Positions 33,923-42,619 of a stretch of DNA of 64,000 bases are shown piece by piece. Made by a program: the position numbers and the translations under genes. Below the pieces are notes generated by a model. That model saw nothing but the letters and a program-made list of their open reading frames with translations. It had not been told where the DNA came from and did no database searches. Each line of letters starts with the position of its first letter. Position 1 is the stretch's first letter. This stretch comes from Elusimicrobia bacterium GWD2_63_28 (GTDB lineage: Bacteria; Elusimicrobiota; Elusimicrobia; Elusimicrobiales; UBA9959), in assembly GCA_001799895.1 (NCBI GenBank), contig MGUI01000070.1, positions 35,404-99,403 of the forward strand, in the 5' to 3' direction.

Positions 33923-34437
33923 CCGCCCTTCCCCAGGCGCAGCAGCGCCCTGTATTTAGTGAAGACGGCCGCGAAGAGGCGGCCTTTCTTTGTCAGCGAA
34001 TACCTGCCGCCTTCCAGGACCGCCATGCGGTCGGTGAGCAGGTCCCTGATGCGGGGCTCTACCAGGACGGCGTCATTGAGGACGGCAAAAAAATCTTCCC
34101 TGGCCAGGCCGCGCGCGCCGGCGTCGGCCACGGTCTTTATCATCACCAGCGTGGGGCTGTCGGCTTCCACGGCCGAGTAGGTGATAACATAGGCCAGGCT
34201 GAAAGACGAGACAAAGAGCGCGGTGGCCAGCAGTTCGGCCGGGCCTGAAGGGACAGGAAAGCAGGCCAGGGAAAATGAGGGGACTAGAACGAAGGCTGCC
34301 AGCGAGGCTCCGAGGCCGCCGAAGAGGATGAAGAGTATGGTTTTGGTCTGCCTGGCGGGAATCCGCACTTTCCAGACCGCTAAATGCAGCAGAAAAGAGG
34401 CAAAGAAGACCAGGCTGCCCCAGAACAGGATTTTCAT
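33919..34437 (-). CDS. Small membrane protein with winged-helix-like tail (A)
   Basis: 172 residues, family not recognised. Three hydrophobic segments lie at about 3-23, 32-55 and 66-90. The cytoplasmic tail (VMIKTVADAGARGLAREDFFAVLNDAVLVEPRIRDLLTDRMAVLEGGRYSLTKKG) aligns with that of the next gene: GLxxEDFF/GLGKEELL, VExRIRDLL/VEARFRRLL and GGRYSLTKKG/NGRYYVGK. It is the first gene of the minus-strand pair. The divergent gap to 34575 holds its promoter, perhaps with TAAAAT at 34467-34472 (minus strand), which is weak. Confidence 0.65.
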   Translation of the reverse strand: MKILFWGSLVFFASFLLHLAVWKVRIPARQTKTILFILFGGLGASLAAFVLVPSFSLACFPVPSGPAELLATALFVSSFSLAYVITYSAVEADSPTLVMIKTVADAGARGLAREDFFAVLNDAVLVEPRIRDLLTDRMAVLEGGRYSLTKKGRLFAAVFTKYRALLRLGKGG

Positions 34438-34522
34438 GCGCGGTCCCCGGTTGTCTGCATCAGGTTATTTTAATGTTTAACCGGGCGCCAGCGCAAACCG
34501 GGCAGGGTTGCGGGTAGGGGGC

Positions 34523-34549
34523 TATATTTTAGATAATTATATTATAGGC
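34523..34549 (+). promoter_or_regulatory. Promoter of the 34575-46876 unit
   Basis: TATATTTTAGATAATTATATTATAGGC (34523-34549) is a strong AT island, ending in TATATTATAGGC, which resembles the -10 plus TAGGG pattern upstream of other units. The leader to the ATG at 34575 is about 25 bases. No clear -35 is seen. Confidence 0.5.
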
Positions 34550-34574
34550 GGGGTTCTGCCCGCGGGGCGCTCTT

Positions 34575-35570
34575 ATGGCTAAAATACGCAGCATAGTGAC
34601 CGGCGGGGCCGGCTTTATAGGCAGCCATGTCACCGACAGGCTGCTGAAAGAGGGCCATGCCGTGACGGTGGTGGACAATTTCGCCACCGGCCGCCCCGAC
34701 AATCTGCAGCACCATAAAGGCAACCCTGACCTGCGGGTAGAGCAGCAGGACATAAACGATCTGACCGCGCTGACCAGGCTTTTCGCCGGGGCGGACCGGC
34801 TTTACCACCTGGCCGCGCTGGCAGACATTGTGCCGTCCATAGTGAACCCCGTGGACTATTACCGCGCCAATGTTAACGGCACCATGTGCGTGATGGAGGC
34901 CGCGCGGCTGTGCGGCGTTAAAAAGGTGGTCTACGCCGCCTCTTCCTCCTGTTACGGTATACCCGACGAATTCCCGACCAAAGAGATTGCCGGAATAAGG
35001 CCGCAGTATCCTTACGCGCTGACCAAATTCCTGGGCGAGCAGACCGCGCTGCACTGGGGGCAGGTGTACAAGATACCAGTGACCTCACTGCGGCTGTTCA
35101 ACGTTTACGGCACCCGCTCACGCACCTCCGGCACCTACGGGGCCGTGTTCGGCGTGTTCCTGGCGCAGAAGCTGGCCGGCAAGCCCTACACCGTGGTGGG
35201 CGACGGCAGCCAGACGCGCGACTTCACCTATGTTACCGACGTGGCCGACGCTTTCTGGACGGCCTCCGAATCGCCTGCGCACAACGAGATCTTCAACGTC
35301 GGGTCGGGCGGCACCTACAGCGTGAACCGCCTGGTGGAACTGCTGGGCGGTCCCGTGACCTATATCCCCAAGCGCCCCGGCGAGCCAAACTGCACCTACG
35401 CCGATACAGCCAAGATAAAGAAGACGCTTGGCTGGAGCCCTAAAATTTCATTCGAAGACGGGGTGAAGGAAATACTCGCCAACATCGACTACTGGCGCCA
35501 GGCGCCGGTGTGGACCCCCGAGAACATAGCCGGCGCCACCGCGGACTGGTTCAAGTACCTGGCGCGATAA
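34575..35570 (+). CDS. UDP-sugar 4-epimerase-like SDR
   Basis: 331 residues. [38 protein letters not shown] is the NAD loop with the GalE/WbpP-type following helix; HLAALADIVPSIVNPVDYYRANVNGT, ASSSCYG and YALTK give the active site. It could be a UDP-hexose or UDP-HexNAc 4-epimerase or a 4,6-dehydratase. It opens the unit that includes heptose-type and TPP enzymes, so its substrate may be a less usual NDP-sugar. Confidence 0.82.
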   Translation: MAKIRSIVTGGAGFIGSHVTDRLLKEGHAVTVVDNFATGRPDNLQHHKGNPDLRVEQQDINDLTALTRLFAGADRLYHLAALADIVPSIVNPVDYYRANVNGTMCVMEAARLCGVKKVVYAASSSCYGIPDEFPTKEIAGIRPQYPYALTKFLGEQTALHWGQVYKIPVTSLRLFNVYGTRSRTSGTYGAVFGVFLAQKLAGKPYTVVGDGSQTRDFTYVTDVADAFWTASESPAHNEIFNVGSGGTYSVNRLVELLGGPVTYIPKRPGEPNCTYADTAKIKKTLGWSPKISFEDGVKEILANIDYWRQAPVWTPENIAGATADWFKYLAR

Positions 35571-35575
35571 AAACC

Positions 35576-37096
35576 ATGGAGAACAAGAAAATATTATCCG
35601 TAACGGAGCTGGCCGCCAGGGTGGCCGCGCTGAGGCGCAGGGGAAAGACCGTGGTGCTGTGCCACGGCGTGTTCGACCTGATGCACCCGGGCCATATCAA
35701 ACATCTCCAGGCCGCGAAGAAAGAGGGCGACTGCCTTGTGGTGACCCTTACCCCGGACAAGTACGTGAACAAGGGCCCCGGCCGCCCCGTCTTCAACGAG
35801 ACCCTGCGCGCCGAGACGCTGGCCTCGCTGGCCGCGGTGGACTACGTGGCCATAAACAAGTGGAAGACCGCCGTGGAGACCATAAAGACCGTGAAGCCTT
35901 CGGTCTATGTTAAGGGCTCCGACTACGCCGCGCCCGAAGAGGACCTGACCGGCGGCATATTGCGCGAGAAGGCCGCCATAGAGGCCGCCGGCGGCCGGCT
36001 GCATTTTACCGACGAGCTTACCTTCAGCTCCACCGAGCTGCTCAACAAGTTCTTCGGCGTGTTCTCCGAAGAGACGCGCGAGTTTTTAACGAACTTCAGA
36101 AAAAAATATTCCGCCGCCGACGCCATAGGCGCGCTGAAAGCGCTGCGGGGTCTGAAGGTGCTGGTGATCGGCGACACGATCATCGACGAGTACCATTACT
36201 GCAAGGGCATGGACAAGCCGCCCAAGGAGAACATCATCTCCGCCAAGTTCGTCAGCGAGGAGCGCTTTGCCGGCGGCGTGCTGGCCTGCGCCAACCACCT
36301 GGCCGGCTTCTGCGAGAAGGTGGATTTGGTGACCTGCCTGGGCAGCCGCGACTCCAAAGAAGAGTATATCCTGGAGCACCTCAAGCCGAACGTCCGCCCC
36401 AAGTTCTTCTACCGCGACGACGCCTGTACCGTGGTGAAGCGGCGCTACGTGGACCCCGTGTTCCTGACCAAGCTTTTCGAGGTGTCTTTCCTGGAAGACC
36501 GCGCCCTGCCGGAGGGCGTGGCGAAACGCGTCTGCGCTCACCTGGCGGGCGGCATCGCCAAATACGATTTGGTGCTGGTGAGCGACTTCGGCCACGGTTT
36601 CCTGAACGGCAAGATCATAGACGCGCTGCAGAAAGCCAAATTCCTGGCCGTCAACGCGCAGAGCAATAGCGCCAATTTGGGCTATAACCTGGTGACCAAG
36701 TACGGCCGCGCCGACTATATCTGCGTGGACGAGCCGGAGATAAGGCTGGCCGCGCGCGACAAGTACGGCGAGCTTAACGGGCTGATAAAGACCATGGCCG
36801 CCCGGCTGAAGAGCGGCCGCGCCTCTATTACCCGCGGGCATAAGGGCTCGGTGACCTACGACGCTAAGGGCGGCTTCGCCGAATGCCCGGTGTTCAGCGG
36901 CAAGGTGGTGGACCGCGTGGGCGCCGGCGACGCGTACCTGTCGCTCACGGCTCCGCTGGCCGCGGCCGGCAGGCCGATGGACCTGGTGGGCTTTGTGGGT
37001 AATGCCGTGGCCGCCATAAAAGTGGGCATAGTCTGCAACCGCTCGTCGATAGAGCCGGTGGAGCTTTACAAATTCATAGCGACCCTGCTGAAATGA
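35576..37096 (+). CDS. HldE-like bifunctional protein with swapped domains (nucleotidyltransferase then kinase)
   Basis: 506 residues. The start is the ATG at 35576, five bases after the previous stop. Residues about 25-160 are the RfaE domain II-type nucleotidyltransferase (CHGVFDLMHPGHIKHLQAAK, the HxGH site; VYVKGSDYAAPEEDLTGG). Residues about 195-500 are a PfkB/ribokinase-type sugar kinase (VLVIGDTIIDEYHYCKGMDKPPKENIISAKF, then DRVGAGDAYLS with the catalytic Asp). E. coli HldE has the kinase first, so the order is reversed. It should phosphorylate and nucleotidylate a heptose-like sugar phosphate. It overlaps the radical SAM gene by four bases. Confidence 0.85.
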   Translation: MENKKILSVTELAARVAALRRRGKTVVLCHGVFDLMHPGHIKHLQAAKKEGDCLVVTLTPDKYVNKGPGRPVFNETLRAETLASLAAVDYVAINKWKTAVETIKTVKPSVYVKGSDYAAPEEDLTGGILREKAAIEAAGGRLHFTDELTFSSTELLNKFFGVFSEETREFLTNFRKKYSAADAIGALKALRGLKVLVIGDTIIDEYHYCKGMDKPPKENIISAKFVSEERFAGGVLACANHLAGFCEKVDLVTCLGSRDSKEEYILEHLKPNVRPKFFYRDDACTVVKRRYVDPVFLTKLFEVSFLEDRALPEGVAKRVCAHLAGGIAKYDLVLVSDFGHGFLNGKIIDALQKAKFLAVNAQSNSANLGYNLVTKYGRADYICVDEPEIRLAARDKYGELNGLIKTMAARLKSGRASITRGHKGSVTYDAKGGFAECPVFSGKVVDRVGAGDAYLSLTAPLAAAGRPMDLVGFVGNAVAAIKVGIVCNRSSIEPVELYKFIATLLK

Positions 37097-38160
37097 GCGA
37101 TAAATACCGCATAGACTCCCACAAGCTGGGCTGCCACCCGCAGCGGGTGGCCGACTGGCTGAAGAAAAAGAATATCTACCCGGTCTACGCCGAGATCTCG
37201 CCGTCTGGGGCGTGCAACCACCGCTGCAGCTACTGCGCGCTGGACTTCCTGGAGTACAAGCCGCGCTTCCTGGACACTAAAATACTGAAGGCCAGGCTGA
37301 AGGAACTGGGCGCGCTGGGCCTGAAGAGCGCCATGTTCGCCGGCGAGGGGGAGCCCTTCCTGCACCCGGACATGGCCGGGATAGCGGTGCACGCCAACAA
37401 GTGCGGCATAGACACGGCTTTTACCACCAACGCCACGCTGATGAGGCCGGCGATAACCGAAAAGATATTGAAGACCACCAGCTGGATAAAGGCGAGCATA
37501 AACGGCGCCAGCCCGGCCTCCTACGGCCGCATACACCGCTGCAACCCCGGCGACTTCAGCAGGGTTTTCGAGAACATGGGCTACGCCGCCGCCCTCAGGA
37601 AAAAGAAGGGCTATAAATGCGCGCTGGGCATGCAGCTGGTGCTGCTGCCCGAGACCGCGCCCGACGCGGCCGACCTGGCGCGCAAGGCGCAGGCCGCCGG
37701 CATGGACTATTTGGTGGTCAAGCCTTATTCCCAGCACCCGCAGAGCGTGACCGACCGGTACAAGGACATAAGCTACGCCGACTATGAGGCGCTGGCCGCC
37801 GAGCTGGCCAAATACGACAGGCCGGGCTTCTCGGTGATCTTCCGCCGGAACGCCATGCAGAAATGGGACGAGGGCAGCCGGCCCTATAATCGCTGCCTGG
37901 CGCTGCCTTTCTGGACCTATATCGACGCCGGCGGCAGCGTTTGGGGCTGCAGCATGTTCCTGGGGAACGAGAAGTTCCTTTACGGCAACATAAACGAGAA
38001 AACCTTCAAACAGATCTGGGAAGGGGAGAAGCGCCGCCGCTCACTGAGATACACGGCGAAGATGGACGCCAGCCGCTGCCGCGTGAACTGCCGCATGGAC
38101 GAAGCGAACCGCTACCTGTGGGAGCTGAAGAACCCCGGTGAGCACGCCAATTTTATATGA
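37093..38160 (+). CDS. Radical SAM/SPASM enzyme (sister of the one at 40912)
   Basis: 355 residues. C41-NHR-C45-SY-C48 binds the radical SAM cluster. FAGEGEPFLHPDMAGIAVHANKCGIDTAFTTNATLM is the SAM-binding region. The C-terminal part (CLALPFWTYIDAGGSVWGCSMFLG and CRVNCRMDEANRYLWELK) is a SPASM-like auxiliary cluster domain. The start DSHKLGCHPQRVADWL and the end EHANFI closely parallel the paralogue at 40912. Reactions in this class include dehydrogenation and epimerisation of carbinol or amino-sugar carbons (as in BtrN and NeoN). Between an HldE-like protein and a TPP enzyme, a sugar substrate is likely. Confidence 0.85.
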   Translation: MSDKYRIDSHKLGCHPQRVADWLKKKNIYPVYAEISPSGACNHRCSYCALDFLEYKPRFLDTKILKARLKELGALGLKSAMFAGEGEPFLHPDMAGIAVHANKCGIDTAFTTNATLMRPAITEKILKTTSWIKASINGASPASYGRIHRCNPGDFSRVFENMGYAAALRKKKGYKCALGMQLVLLPETAPDAADLARKAQAAGMDYLVVKPYSQHPQSVTDRYKDISYADYEALAAELAKYDRPGFSVIFRRNAMQKWDEGSRPYNRCLALPFWTYIDAGGSVWGCSMFLGNEKFLYGNINEKTFKQIWEGEKRRRSLRYTAKMDASRCRVNCRMDEANRYLWELKNPGEHANFI

Positions 38161-39125
38161 GCCTGACGCCCGAAATAAAACTGGAACTGCTGCGCAAAAT
38201 GCTGCGCGCGCGGCTCTTTGAAGAAAAGATCGTGGCCGTTTACGCGGCTCAGGACATGAAGACGCCGGTGCACCTCTACCTGGGCCAGGAGGCCGTGGCG
38301 GCGGGCGTTTCGCAGCATCTCAACGCCGACGATTATATGTTCAGCACCCACCGCAACCACGGGCACGCCCTGTGCAAGGGCGCGGACATGAAGCCCCTGG
38401 CGGCCGAGCTTTACGGCCGGGCCGCCGGCTGCGCCAAGGGCAAGGGCGGCTCGATGCATTTTGTGGACGTCTCAAAGGGCTGCCTGGGCACCTCGGCCAT
38501 AGTGGGCGGGAGCATACCGCTGGCGGCCGGCGCCGCGCTGGCCATAAAACAGAAGGGACAGGCCGGGCGCCTGGCCGTGACCTATTTCGGCGACGGGGCC
38601 AGCGACGAGGGCGTGCTGCAGGAAACGCTGAACTTCGCCGCGCTGCACAGGCTGCCGGTGCTGTTCGCCTGCGAGAATAATTTCTACGCCACCAATTCCC
38701 CGCAGAAGGCGCGCCACGCCGAAGGCCTGATCTGCAAGCGGGCGGAAGCCTTCGGCATACCGGGCGTTTTAGTGGACGGCAATGACGCCGAGGCCGTGTA
38801 CGGCGCGGCGGGCAAGGCCGTGGAACATATCCGCGCCGGGCAGGGCCCGTATTTCCTGGAGTTCCGCACCTACAGGTGGAAGGGACACGTGGGGCCGGAC
38901 TGCGACTGGGAGCAGGGCTGCCGGCCCAAAGAGGAATATTTTGAGTGGGTGAAGCGCTGCCCGGTGGAGAGCTACATTAACAAGCTTACCGCCGACGGCG
39001 TGCTGAAAGGCACGGCGCTGGCGCAGCTGAAGGCGGGCATTGCTGACGAGATAGCCGAGGCCTGGGCTTTCGCCAAGGCGGCGCCCTACCCCGCGGCGGA
39101 AGAACTTTTTACGGACGTGTATTGA
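38157..39125 (+). CDS. TPP-dependent E1 component, alpha subunit
   Basis: 322 residues. HLYLGQEAVAAGVSQHL, YMFSTHRNHGHALCKG, GKGGSMHFVD and FGDGASDEGVLQETLNFAALHRLPVLFACENNFYATNSP (the GDG-N thiamine-diphosphate motif) are typical of pyruvate/acetoin dehydrogenase E1 alpha. No E2 lipoyl or E3 gene is present, so it does not form a normal dehydrogenase complex. With its beta partner it may transfer an acyl or two-carbon unit to a keto sugar, as the AviB1/AviB2 pair is thought to do in avilamycin synthesis. Confidence 0.88.
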   Translation: MSLTPEIKLELLRKMLRARLFEEKIVAVYAAQDMKTPVHLYLGQEAVAAGVSQHLNADDYMFSTHRNHGHALCKGADMKPLAAELYGRAAGCAKGKGGSMHFVDVSKGCLGTSAIVGGSIPLAAGAALAIKQKGQAGRLAVTYFGDGASDEGVLQETLNFAALHRLPVLFACENNFYATNSPQKARHAEGLICKRAEAFGIPGVLVDGNDAEAVYGAAGKAVEHIRAGQGPYFLEFRTYRWKGHVGPDCDWEQGCRPKEEYFEWVKRCPVESYINKLTADGVLKGTALAQLKAGIADEIAEAWAFAKAAPYPAAEELFTDVY

Positions 39126-40168
39126 TGCCCTGGACCAAAGTGCTCATAGACCAGCAGGATCTAGAAGCCGCCCAAAAGGCGGGCTTGAGGAATATTTCCT
39201 ACCGGGCCGCCCTGCTGGAGGCCCAGCGGCAATTGCTGCGGAGCCGGCCCGAGGTGTATTTGATAGGCGAGGGAATAGACGACGCTGGCGGGGTGTTCGG
39301 CTCCACCGCCGGGTTGGCCGCAGAGTTCGGCCCGTCGCGCGTGATGGATACGCCTATAGCCGAGAACGGCCTGACCGGCATAGCGGCGGGCTCGGCCATG
39401 TGCGGGCTGCGGCCCATCTTCATACACATGCGCATGGACTTCCTGCCTATGTGCCTGGACCAGATAGCCAACCACGCGGCCAAGTGGCGCTACATGACGG
39501 GCGGCGCAGTGACCTGCCCGCTGGTGATCCGTTCCATCATAGGCCGCGGCTGGGGCTCGGCGGCGCAGCATTCGCAGGCCCTGCACGGGCTGTTCACCCA
39601 TTTTGCGGGGCTGAAGGTGGCCGTGCCCGCCACGCCCTACGACGCCAAAGGCCTGCTGGCGGCGGCCGTCAACGACGGGAACCCGGTGATGTTCTGCGAG
39701 CACCGCTGGCTTTACGATTTCAAGGGCTATGTGCCCGAAGAGGCTTACGAGGTGCCCTTCGGCAAGGCGGTAGTCCGCAAAGAGGGCAGCGACGTGACCA
39801 TAGTGGCGGTGTCGCTGATGGTGTACGAGGCCGTGAAGGCCGCGCGCGAGCTGGAGGCCGAGGGCATAAGCGTTGAGGTGATAGACCCGCGCACCATAAA
39901 GCCGCTGGACCTGGCCGCCATACTGGCCTCGGTGAAGAAAACCGGGCGGCTGGTGGTGGCCGACGCCGGCAATTTGATGACGGGCATCTCGGCCGAGATA
40001 GCGGCGCAGGTGGCCGAGAAAGGTTTTGAGTATCTGAAGGCCCCGGTGCTGCGGGTGGGCCTGCCCGACACGCCCACGCCGGCCAGCCCGGCGCTGGAGG
40101 CGGATTTTTACCCGGGCGTAGAGGACATAAAGCGCGCGGCCAGGCGGCTGGCGGGGGGCAAGGCGTGA
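39125..40168 (+). CDS. TPP-dependent E1 component, beta subunit
   Basis: 347 residues from the ATG at 39125 (TGATG overlap with the alpha subunit). ISYRAALLEAQRQLL, EVYLIGEGIDDAGGVFGSTAGLAAEFGPSRVMDTPIAENGLTGIAAGSAMCGLRPI contains the conserved Glu that activates the thiazolium ring. IIGRGWGSAAQHSQALHGLFTHFAGLKVAVPATPYDAKGLL and the transketolase C-domain (EVIDPRTIKPLD) complete it. It pairs with the alpha subunit; an inter-subunit TPP site is expected. Confidence 0.88.
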   Translation: MPWTKVLIDQQDLEAAQKAGLRNISYRAALLEAQRQLLRSRPEVYLIGEGIDDAGGVFGSTAGLAAEFGPSRVMDTPIAENGLTGIAAGSAMCGLRPIFIHMRMDFLPMCLDQIANHAAKWRYMTGGAVTCPLVIRSIIGRGWGSAAQHSQALHGLFTHFAGLKVAVPATPYDAKGLLAAAVNDGNPVMFCEHRWLYDFKGYVPEEAYEVPFGKAVVRKEGSDVTIVAVSLMVYEAVKAARELEAEGISVEVIDPRTIKPLDLAAILASVKKTGRLVVADAGNLMTGISAEIAAQVAEKGFEYLKAPVLRVGLPDTPTPASPALEADFYPGVEDIKRAARRLAGGKA

Positions 40169-40911
40169 AGATCTCCGTGCTGATGCCCGCGCTGAACGAG
40201 GCCAAAAATATAGAGGCGGCCATGGCCAATGCCCTGGGCGCCTTCGACGCGACGAAGGTGGAAGGCGAACTGCTGGTGATAAACGACGGCAGCACCGACG
40301 ACACGGCAAAACTGGCGCAAGCGCTGGCGGCTAAAGATGCCCGCGTGCGGCTGCTGAACCATGGAACACCGCAGGGGATAGGCGCTTCCTTCTGGGATGG
40401 GGTGGACCATGCCACCGGCGACATAGTGGTGATGCTGCCCGGCGACAACGAGAACGACCCGTGGGAGATCTTCCGCTACCACAAACTGCTCGAGCACGTG
40501 GACGTGGTGATACCGTTCCTCTACAACAAGCAGGTGCGCTCGCTCTTCCGCAACGCCCTCTCTTTCGCCTACAGGTTCATCATCAATACCACTTTCCTGG
40601 TCTATTTGAACTACACCAACGGCACGGTGCTGTACCGCAAGTCCATCCTGAAGGATCTGCCCTACCGCAGCACCGGCTTCTTCTTCCAGACGGACATGCT
40701 GATACGGCTGGTGAAGGCGGGCTACCTGTTCGCCGAGGTGCCTTACCGGCTGGGCCTGCGCAAGGGCGGGGTTTCCAAGGCGGTCAGCTTCCCGTCGCTG
40801 CTGCAGGTGATAAAGGGCTACGCGCGGCTGGTGAAGGACCAGTATTTCAAGAACCACGGGGCGGCGGTTTACGCCAAAGATTCACAGACTTTAAAGAGGC
40901 GCGGCGATTAA
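40165..40911 (+). CDS. Glycosyltransferase family 2, GTG start
   Basis: 248 residues starting with GTG at 40165, which overlaps the E1 beta stop (GTGA). ISVLMPALNEAKNIEAAMANAL, VINDGSTDDTAKLA and VMLPGDNENDPWEI are the GT2 motifs of the dolichol-phosphate-mannose-synthase type. It may transfer a sugar to undecaprenyl phosphate or to the repeat unit. No C-terminal membrane segments are seen. Confidence 0.85.
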   Translation: MKISVLMPALNEAKNIEAAMANALGAFDATKVEGELLVINDGSTDDTAKLAQALAAKDARVRLLNHGTPQGIGASFWDGVDHATGDIVVMLPGDNENDPWEIFRYHKLLEHVDVVIPFLYNKQVRSLFRNALSFAYRFIINTTFLVYLNYTNGTVLYRKSILKDLPYRSTGFFFQTDMLIRLVKAGYLFAEVPYRLGLRKGGVSKAVSFPSLLQVIKGYARLVKDQYFKNHGAAVYAKDSQTLKRRGD

Positions 40912-42015
40912 ATGGACGAGCTGATACTGGACGGGCATAAATTGGCGTGGCACAAGGACCGCGTGGCGGCCTGGCTGCGCGGCGAACGCATTGCCCCCAT
41001 TACCGTAGACTGCGCGCTGACGAGGGCCTGCAATTACAAGTGCGCCTACTGCTACGGCCAGCTGCAGGCTAACGACGGGGCCAGCCTGACCCGGGAGGTC
41101 ATATATAATTTCCTGGACGACGCGGCCGAGATAGGCGTGAAGGCGGTCAGTTTCGTGAGCGACGGGGAATCCACCTGCTCGCCGCACCTCTACGACGCCA
41201 TACTGCACGGCCGTGCGCGGGGCCTGGACATGGCGCTGGGCACCAACGGCTATCTGCTGCAGGACGGGCGGCTGGAGGAGATACTGCCGGCGCTGACCTA
41301 TTTGCGCTTCAATATTTCCGCCGGGCAGAAGGAACGCTATACGGAAATAATGGGCGCCCCGCCCGACGCCTTCGACAAGGTGTGCGCCACTATCCGTAAG
41401 TGCGTGGAAATAAAGAAGCGCCTGGCGCTGCCGGTGACCATAGGGATGCAGATGGTGCTGCTGCCGCAGTGCGCCGACCAGATCATACCGCTGGCTGAAC
41501 TGGGGGGGGAACTGGGCGCGGATTATTTTGTGATAAAGCACTGCAGCGACGACGAGGCCGGCACCCTGAAGGTGGACTATGACAAGTACCATCAGCTGGA
41601 AGCCCTGCTGAAACAGGCCGAGGCCCAGAGCCGGCCGGGCTATCTGGTGAAGGCCAAGTGGTCCAAGATCATGAGCGGCGGCAGGCGGAGCTATTCCAAG
41701 TGCTTCGGCCCGCCCTTCATACTGCAGCTTTCGGGCTCCGGCCTGGTGGCGCCCTGCGGCATGCTGTTCAACAGCAAATATTCAAAGTACCATATAGGCA
41801 ATATAGCCGACACGCGGTTCAAGGACCTGTGGAAGAGCGAGCGCTACTGGGAAGTGATGGGCCTCATCGCCTCCGACAAGTTCGACGCGCGCACCATGTG
41901 CGGTACGCTGTGCCTGCAGCACAAGGTGAACGAGTTCCTCTGGGACCTGAAAGAGCGGGGCGGGCAGCTGCCGGCCGCGCCGGGCGGCGAACCGCAGCAC
42001 AAGAATTTTATCTGA
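40912..42015 (+). CDS. Radical SAM/SPASM enzyme (sister of the one at 37093)
   Basis: 367 residues. C40-NYK-C44-AY-C47 for the 4Fe-4S cluster; FVSDGESTCSPHLYDAI and LGTNGYLLQDG for SAM; a C-terminal cluster region with CFGPPFILQLSGSGLVAPCGMLFN and MCGTLCLQHKVNEFLWDLK. Both ends parallel the 37093 enzyme: DGHKLAWHKDRVAAWLRGERIAPI at the start and QHKNFI at the end. The two flank the TPP pair and a GT2. It starts directly on the base after the GT2 stop. Confidence 0.85.
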   Translation: MDELILDGHKLAWHKDRVAAWLRGERIAPITVDCALTRACNYKCAYCYGQLQANDGASLTREVIYNFLDDAAEIGVKAVSFVSDGESTCSPHLYDAILHGRARGLDMALGTNGYLLQDGRLEEILPALTYLRFNISAGQKERYTEIMGAPPDAFDKVCATIRKCVEIKKRLALPVTIGMQMVLLPQCADQIIPLAELGGELGADYFVIKHCSDDEAGTLKVDYDKYHQLEALLKQAEAQSRPGYLVKAKWSKIMSGGRRSYSKCFGPPFILQLSGSGLVAPCGMLFNSKYSKYHIGNIADTRFKDLWKSERYWEVMGLIASDKFDARTMCGTLCLQHKVNEFLWDLKERGGQLPAAPGGEPQHKNFI

Positions 42016-42025
42016 CGGGGAGAAC

Positions 42026-42607
42026 ATGAAGAACTTCGCTGACGCTTTTTTTGAATCGATCTGGGCCGGCCTTAAGGGCGCCCGCTGCGACGCCGCGGGC
42101 AAGCCCCTGCCGCTTAGCGCGGCCGTGGAGGCCCTGCGCAGCGAGGTGGCGCGCTGCGCCGCCGCCGGCGGCAAGGTGATCTACATCGGCAACGGCGGCA
42201 GCGCCTCGATAGCGGGGCACATGGCCGCCGATTTGTGGAAGAACGGGGGGGTGAAGACGCTGTGCTTCTCCGAGCCGGCCCTGCTGACCTGCGTGGCCAA
42301 TGATCTGGGCTACGAGAACGTTTTTGCCGCGCCGGTGGGAGCTTACGCCGAGAAGAATGACCTGCTGGTGGCCATAAGCAGTTCGGGCAAGTCCCCTAAC
42401 ATAGTGAAAGCGGCCAGGGCCGCGCTGAAGAAGGGCTGCCCGCTGGTGACTTTGTCCGGCTTTAAGCCCGGCAATCCCCTGCGCCGCCTGGGCGCGCTGA
42501 ATTTTTACGTGGACTCCGCGGTTTACGGCGTGGTGGAGGCGGTACATTCCATGATCTGCCACGCGGTAGTGGACAGCGTGATACGGCAGCGAGCGAGCAA
42601 GCATTGA
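42026..42607 (+). CDS. SIS-domain sugar-phosphate isomerase (GmhA-like)
   Basis: 193 residues. IYIGNGGSASIAGHMAADL and ISSSGKSPNIVKAARAALKKG are the two SIS phosphate loops of the GmhA/DiaA family, and the length matches GmhA. GmhA isomerises sedoheptulose-7-phosphate to D-glycero-D-manno-heptose-7-phosphate, which would feed the HldE-like, HddA and HddC proteins of this locus. The residue evidence supports the family but not the exact substrate. Confidence 0.82.
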   Translation: MKNFADAFFESIWAGLKGARCDAAGKPLPLSAAVEALRSEVARCAAAGGKVIYIGNGGSASIAGHMAADLWKNGGVKTLCFSEPALLTCVANDLGYENVFAAPVGAYAEKNDLLVAISSSGKSPNIVKAARAALKKGCPLVTLSGFKPGNPLRRLGALNFYVDSAVYGVVEAVHSMICHAVVDSVIRQRASKH

Positions 42608-42619
42608 GGTAAAAAACAT

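Noticed and set aside
39122..39127. TTG start for the E1 beta subunit one codon earlier
   Set aside because: The ATG at 39125 overlapping the previous stop is the usual coupling pattern here and gives the same protein minus one residue.
38157..40168. Housekeeping pyruvate dehydrogenase
   Set aside because: There is no E2 lipoyl transferase or E3 gene, and the pair is embedded and coupled within glycan genes.
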